Source: Chloroflexi bacterium RBG_16_51_16
GTDB lineage: Bacteria > Chloroflexota > Anaerolineae > Anaerolineales > Villigracilaceae
Assembly: GCA_001796785.1 (NCBI GenBank)
Contig: MGNL01000172.1
Coordinates: 2,342 to 11,231, forward strand
Reading direction: 5' to 3'
DNA length: 8,890 nucleotides
How positions within the stretch are numbered: the stretch's first letter is position 1; each line of letters starts with the position of its first letter. The notes under the pieces are model-generated. The model had not been told where the DNA came from, searched no databases, and saw only the letters and a list, made by a program, of their open reading frames with translations. This document shows, one piece after another, positions 6,711 to 8,890 of the stretch. The position numbers and the translations under genes are program-made.

Positions 6711-7487
6711 TTACAACCCGAGCACTTCTCCAGCCTCGTGGCATAAGTTTGCACCAAATTTAGAATACCATTCCTCCAGCTTTGGGCTGGTAGTCTCACC
6801 TTCCAGTGCATCCAGGTAGATCGGAAATCCAAAAGTTACGTAACGCCGAGTCTGGTCCTTCCAACGGGTGTCGGGAATCCCAATTACCCCAATCCCTCCG
6901 TTATAGCCCGCTAAAGCAGCGCGAACATCGCCCTGAGCAGCTTCAAGAGACCTGCTTAAATATCCCAGTCCACGGGAAGCATTGACTGCCGGATCATACG
7001 GATTTTCTTCGGCTGTGAAGTGGAAGGGCATAACCTGAAATAATCCCATGGCACCGGAGCGTGAAGTCGCGCGTGGATTCCCGCATGATTCAATTTGCAT
7101 TATGACCGCAGCCAGGTTAGGATCGATACCTGCTTCCTGCGCCCATCTGTTAATAGATGGAGCCCAAGCCTGGACCTCTGGCGTGAATATCCATGAAATT
7201 AATCCAGAATTAGGGTTTGTTATATCACTCCCCTTGAAAAGGAGAGAACTGGTAACGATATCTGGTTGCTGTGTAGATTTATATGAAGCGTAAAAACCAG
7301 CATTAATTGCAGCCAAATCTGTGTTTATGGAAAGGAAGAAAAGAAAGCCGCCAACTAATAAAACGGTTAAGGGAGGAAGGACGAGCGTAGAAGTGCAACC
7401 GCCGCCAAAATCGGCAGCGGTTATCTCATTATCCTGATCTTGCTCATCATCAGATTGGAAATCCAATGCCTGGGAAATGGGGTTCAT
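6711..7487 (-). CDS. Membrane-anchored lytic transglycosylase (SLT/GH23 domain)
   Basis: The enzyme cleaves peptidoglycan between MurNAc and GlcNAc with formation of 1,6-anhydroMurNAc, outside the cytoplasmic membrane. The 258-residue protein begins with an acidic cytoplasmic stretch (Asp/Glu-rich, residues about 9-27), then one membrane anchor (about 34-54), a linker, and an SLT domain from about 105. Catalytic Glu133 sits in MQIESCGNPRA, followed by SGAMGLFQVMP (144-154) and ALAGYNGG (191-198), all typical of GH23. There is no cleavable signal peptide and no proper lipobox; Cys31 lies before the membrane helix. The ATG at 7487 has no good Shine-Dalgarno sequence and I see no better in-frame start. 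It is read towards the kinase gene (14-bp gap) and lies downstream of a possible terminator after the TfoX-like gene. Confidence 0.9.
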   Translation of the reverse strand: MNPISQALDFQSDDEQDQDNEITAADFGGGCTSTLVLPPLTVLLVGGFLFFLSINTDLAAINAGFYASYKSTQQPDIVTSSLLFKGSDITNPNSGLISWIFTPEVQAWAPSINRWAQEAGIDPNLAAVIMQIESCGNPRATSRSGAMGLFQVMPFHFTAEENPYDPAVNASRGLGYLSRSLEAAQGDVRAALAGYNGGIGVIGIPDTRWKDQTRRYVTFGFPIYLDALEGETTSPKLEEWYSKFGANLCHEAGEVLGL

Positions 7488-7529
7488 CTTGGATATTCGA
7501 TGGTTCGCATGCAGGCTGACAAAAAGGAT

Positions 7530-7578
7530 GATCCATCAAGCAGGAGTTACCAAGGTAGCCCAAATCACATGATGGATC
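7530..7578 (-). terminator. Possible terminator after the TfoX-like gene
   Basis: GATCCATCA (7578-7570 on the minus strand) and TGATGGATC (7538-7530) are perfect 9-bp inverted copies with a 31-nt loop, which itself contains TACC-TT-GGTA. ATCC and then TTTTT follow on the minus strand. The arms start a few bases after the TfoX-like stop. The long loop and the gap before the T-run lower confidence. Confidence 0.45.
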
Positions 7579-7582
7579 GATT

Positions 7583-7999
7583 TTATTGAAGGCTCTGAGT
7601 AAAATCCCGCGTATGCCCAAGTGAAAAAGTATTCTTGATACCGAAGGTTAGCAATTGCTGTAAATCGGTTTCCGGTCGGTGATTGGCCTTGGAGATGAGA
7701 GCCCATCCATGGATCGGTTTACCGTCCGAAGATAATAACTCGATCACTGAAGAACTGGATTTATAGGTTTGCCTTTGATTTGTTCGTACGATGATATCGT
7801 CGCGTACAACCGCAAAAGCCATTTTCCCATTTACGAGGAAGACCAGACCACCAAATAACTGCCGCTCTTCCAACCGTGTGTCAAATTGGTTTCGGCGTGT
7901 CGGATTTGATCTTTGATGGATTGGTTCTGAAACCGATCGCGCGGAATATGTTTGAAAAATTTTACGAATTCGATGCGCCAACTGGTCGTTGTAAGGCAT
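7583..7999 (-). CDS. TfoX N-terminal-domain-like protein with an internal insertion
   Basis: This small cytosolic protein of 138 residues starts at ATG 7999. MPYNDQLAHRIR is the typical TfoX_N beginning. An upstream in-frame TTG at 8014 would add 5 residues but has no Shine-Dalgarno sequence; GGCGG at 8008-8012 better serves the ATG. The domain continues with RLEERQLFGGLVFLVNGKMAF (about 42-62), VVRDDIIVR (64-72) and GKPIHGWALI (93-102). Compared with the usual TfoX_N spacing, the stretch between the first helix and ERQLFGG (about residues 16-41) is roughly 20 residues longer and rich in Ser, Arg, Gln and Asn. TfoX in Haemophilus regulates competence, but stand-alone TfoX_N proteins like this one have no settled role. 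It begins 21 bp after the membrane protein stop, so the two are probably one operon. Confidence 0.72.
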   Translation of the reverse strand: MPYNDQLAHRIRKIFQTYSARSVSEPIHQRSNPTRRNQFDTRLEERQLFGGLVFLVNGKMAFAVVRDDIIVRTNQRQTYKSSSSVIELLSSDGKPIHGWALISKANHRPETDLQQLLTFGIKNTFSLGHTRDFTQSLQ

Positions 8000-8020
8000 G
8001 CTGTCATCCGCCAATCATGA

Positions 8021-8761
8021 TTAACCACGCTGGTTGTTCACTGGTGCCTGAGCACCGGATTGTAAGGATTGGGAATACCGCCTATCGGACGGTTGAGCTC
8101 CGGGAGGTTTTGGTGCGCTATGACGGGGATTGTATCCGTCAGCTTTGAAATTCATGCCAGATGCAGACCTCAAAGACGGTGAATTTATTTGCCTGGAAGT
8201 TGGGGAGTTATAAGTGTTGGAGGGGAGTGACTCGATCGCATCCGTGGTAAATAAGCGATCCCCGGAAAGTGAGAAGGTGCCTATGATAAGGATCCGGATT
8301 AGCCATACCATGATCGCTATGAATACAGGCACTATATTGGTCATGGTTGTAGAGCTAATGACTGTGCCTGAACCGAGACTCGTATTGCCGGATATGGCCA
8401 TGGAAATACCCCACCATGTCAGCACCGCGTTAAAACCGGCAGCCAGGAACCAGGCACCAAAAAGGTAGTAGACCTCCGCAGGATCACTGCGACCTTTTTC
8501 AGGTGTGAAGATTCGGGCAATTCCTGCAAAATCAATTCCGCAAAATGCCACCGCAAGAATCGTTGCCCATCTAATCCCTGCAAAATCGAGTTGAGTACCC
8601 AATACATCCGTCAGGGCAAATTCAGTGGTGCTGAAATTAAAAATTTCAAACGCTGCCAGGGCGAGAATAATAATGATCCCCCAGGTCGCTCCCCGGTCGA
8701 ACCTCAGGCTTTTTTGTAGCCTTTTTAAAACCGCGCCGACCTTGAGTTGGTACGCTGCCAT
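8021..8761 (-). CDS. Conserved-looking four-helix membrane protein of unknown function
   Basis: I do not recognise a family. The 246-residue protein has a short basic N-terminus (about 1-25), four predicted membrane helices (about 26-43, 61-85, 97-120, 141-162) and a polar C-terminal tail of about 80 residues rich in Ser, Pro, Gln and Asn, which is probably disordered. TM2 contains FCGIDFAGIARIFTPEKGRSDP, split by a loop, and TM3 contains TWWG. I start at ATG 8761 because AGGAGG lies at 8767-8772 with 5-nt spacing; an in-frame ATG at 8785 has no such site. It is first in a likely operon with the TfoX-like gene and is served by the strong promoter at 8828-8856 with two palindromic operators. 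The polar tail could be a docking or regulatory segment, but this is inference. Confidence 0.8.
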   Translation of the reverse strand: MAAYQLKVGAVLKRLQKSLRFDRGATWGIIIILALAAFEIFNFSTTEFALTDVLGTQLDFAGIRWATILAVAFCGIDFAGIARIFTPEKGRSDPAEVYYLFGAWFLAAGFNAVLTWWGISMAISGNTSLGSGTVISSTTMTNIVPVFIAIMVWLIRILIIGTFSLSGDRLFTTDAIESLPSNTYNSPTSRQINSPSLRSASGMNFKADGYNPRHSAPKPPGAQPSDRRYSQSLQSGAQAPVNNQRG

Positions 8762-8827
8762 CTTGGCCTCCTGATCGTTCCTCATCCCGAAGATATATGG
8801 AGAAGGTTAAACTGATCCGACGGCAGC

Positions 8828-8856
8828 ATTATAGAACTTGTGTTCTAAATTGTCAA
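8828..8856 (-). promoter_or_regulatory. Perfect consensus promoter for the membrane protein/TfoX-like operon
   Basis: On the minus strand TTGACA (8856-8851) and TATAAT (8833-8828) are separated by exactly 17 bp, the ideal sigma-70 layout. The start is expected near 8821, giving a leader of about 60 nt before the ATG at 8761. The spacer is almost filled by a palindromic operator, so the promoter is probably strong but repressed. Confidence 0.88.
8832..8847. promoter_or_regulatory. Palindromic operator 1 (GAAC-N4-GTTC type) inside the promoter
   Basis: TAGAAC (8832-8837), TTGT, GTTCTA (8842-8847) is a perfect 6+6 palindrome. It occupies the spacer and touches the -10 box. Its core is the same as the Gram-positive LexA/DinR (SOS) box core GAAC-N4-GTTC. 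A repressor bound here would block RNA polymerase. Confidence 0.75.
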
Positions 8857-8861
8857 GGTCA

Positions 8862-8877
8862 TAGAACAAGTATTCTT
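8862..8877. promoter_or_regulatory. Palindromic operator 2, imperfect copy upstream of the -35 box
   Basis: TAGAAC (8862-8867), AAGT, ATTCTT (8872-8877) repeats operator 1 with two changes in the right half. Its centre is 30 bp from that of operator 1, close to three helical turns, which would suit cooperative binding on one DNA face. It may also serve a divergent gene beyond the window; GGAAGG at 8883-8888 could be a ribosome binding site for such a gene, but no coding sequence is visible. Confidence 0.6.
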
Positions 8878-8890
8878 TTCCTGGAAGGAT

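Noticed and set aside
7493..7522. TTGTCA-N18-GAATAT as a leaderless promoter for the lytic transglycosylase
   Set aside because: The -10 matches only three of six consensus positions and no other evidence supports it.
7831..8028. Minus-strand 65-codon frame overlapping the TfoX-like gene, considered as evidence for a frameshift
   Set aside because: The TfoX_N motifs before and after the insert are in one continuous frame, and the alternative frame shows no domain match.
7876..8148. Plus-strand open frame of 90 codons with several Cys and His residues
   Set aside because: It is antisense to the TfoX-like and membrane protein genes, has no Shine-Dalgarno support and no recognisable domain, so it is read as a shadow.
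8762..8785. ATG at 8785 as the start of the four-helix membrane protein
   Set aside because: The perfect AGGAGG lies between it and ATG 8761, which is therefore the better start.

Overview
This looks like a chromosomal window from a bacterium, probably a member of the Chloroflexota of the Anaerolineae type. The assignment is inferred from gene content and protein style: paired M42 aminopeptidases, a serS gene under a T-box, a DUF456 protein, an OmpR/HK pair with a GTG-started kinase, and a TfoX_N-like protein. It rests on no marker gene. Base composition is intermediate and even throughout, and I see no transposase, integrase, CRISPR array, tRNA or rRNA. Most of the window reads as ordinary core genome.

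Layout. Positions 1-1489 (+) hold the 3' part of one M42 metallo-aminopeptidase followed by a complete second M42 protein. The second has lost the C-terminal metal-ligand His. Positions 1526-3726 (-) form a serS transcription unit: a consensus sigma-70 promoter, a full T-box leader with a UCC (Ser) specifier, serS, and a small DUF456 membrane protein. Positions 3723-4346 (-) encode a small PglC/WcaJ-type phosphoglycosyltransferase whose stop codon lies inside the serS -35 box. Positions 4479-6696 (+) encode an OmpR-family response regulator and its sensor kinase, read divergently from the transferase across a 132-bp gap that contains an imperfect inverted repeat. Positions 6711-7487 (-) encode a membrane-anchored lytic transglycosylase that converges on the kinase. 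Positions 7583-8761 (-) hold a four-helix membrane protein of unknown function followed by a TfoX_N-like protein, probably one operon. It is driven by a perfect TTGACA-N17-TATAAT promoter that is overlapped and flanked by two related palindromes of the GAAC-N4-GTTC type.

How the parts fit. The T-box senses uncharged tRNA-Ser (GGA anticodon, G73 discriminator) and would allow read-through into serS and DUF456 during serine starvation. The two-component pair, the glycosyltransferase and the lytic transglycosylase all concern the envelope, but nothing in the sequence proves a functional link. The most unusual regulatory element is the doubly-operated promoter at the right edge: the palindromes match the Gram-positive LexA/DinR box core, so the membrane protein/TfoX-like operon may be DNA-damage inducible or controlled by a repressor encoded just outside the window. 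I do not find convincing evidence of a wholly new biological system.
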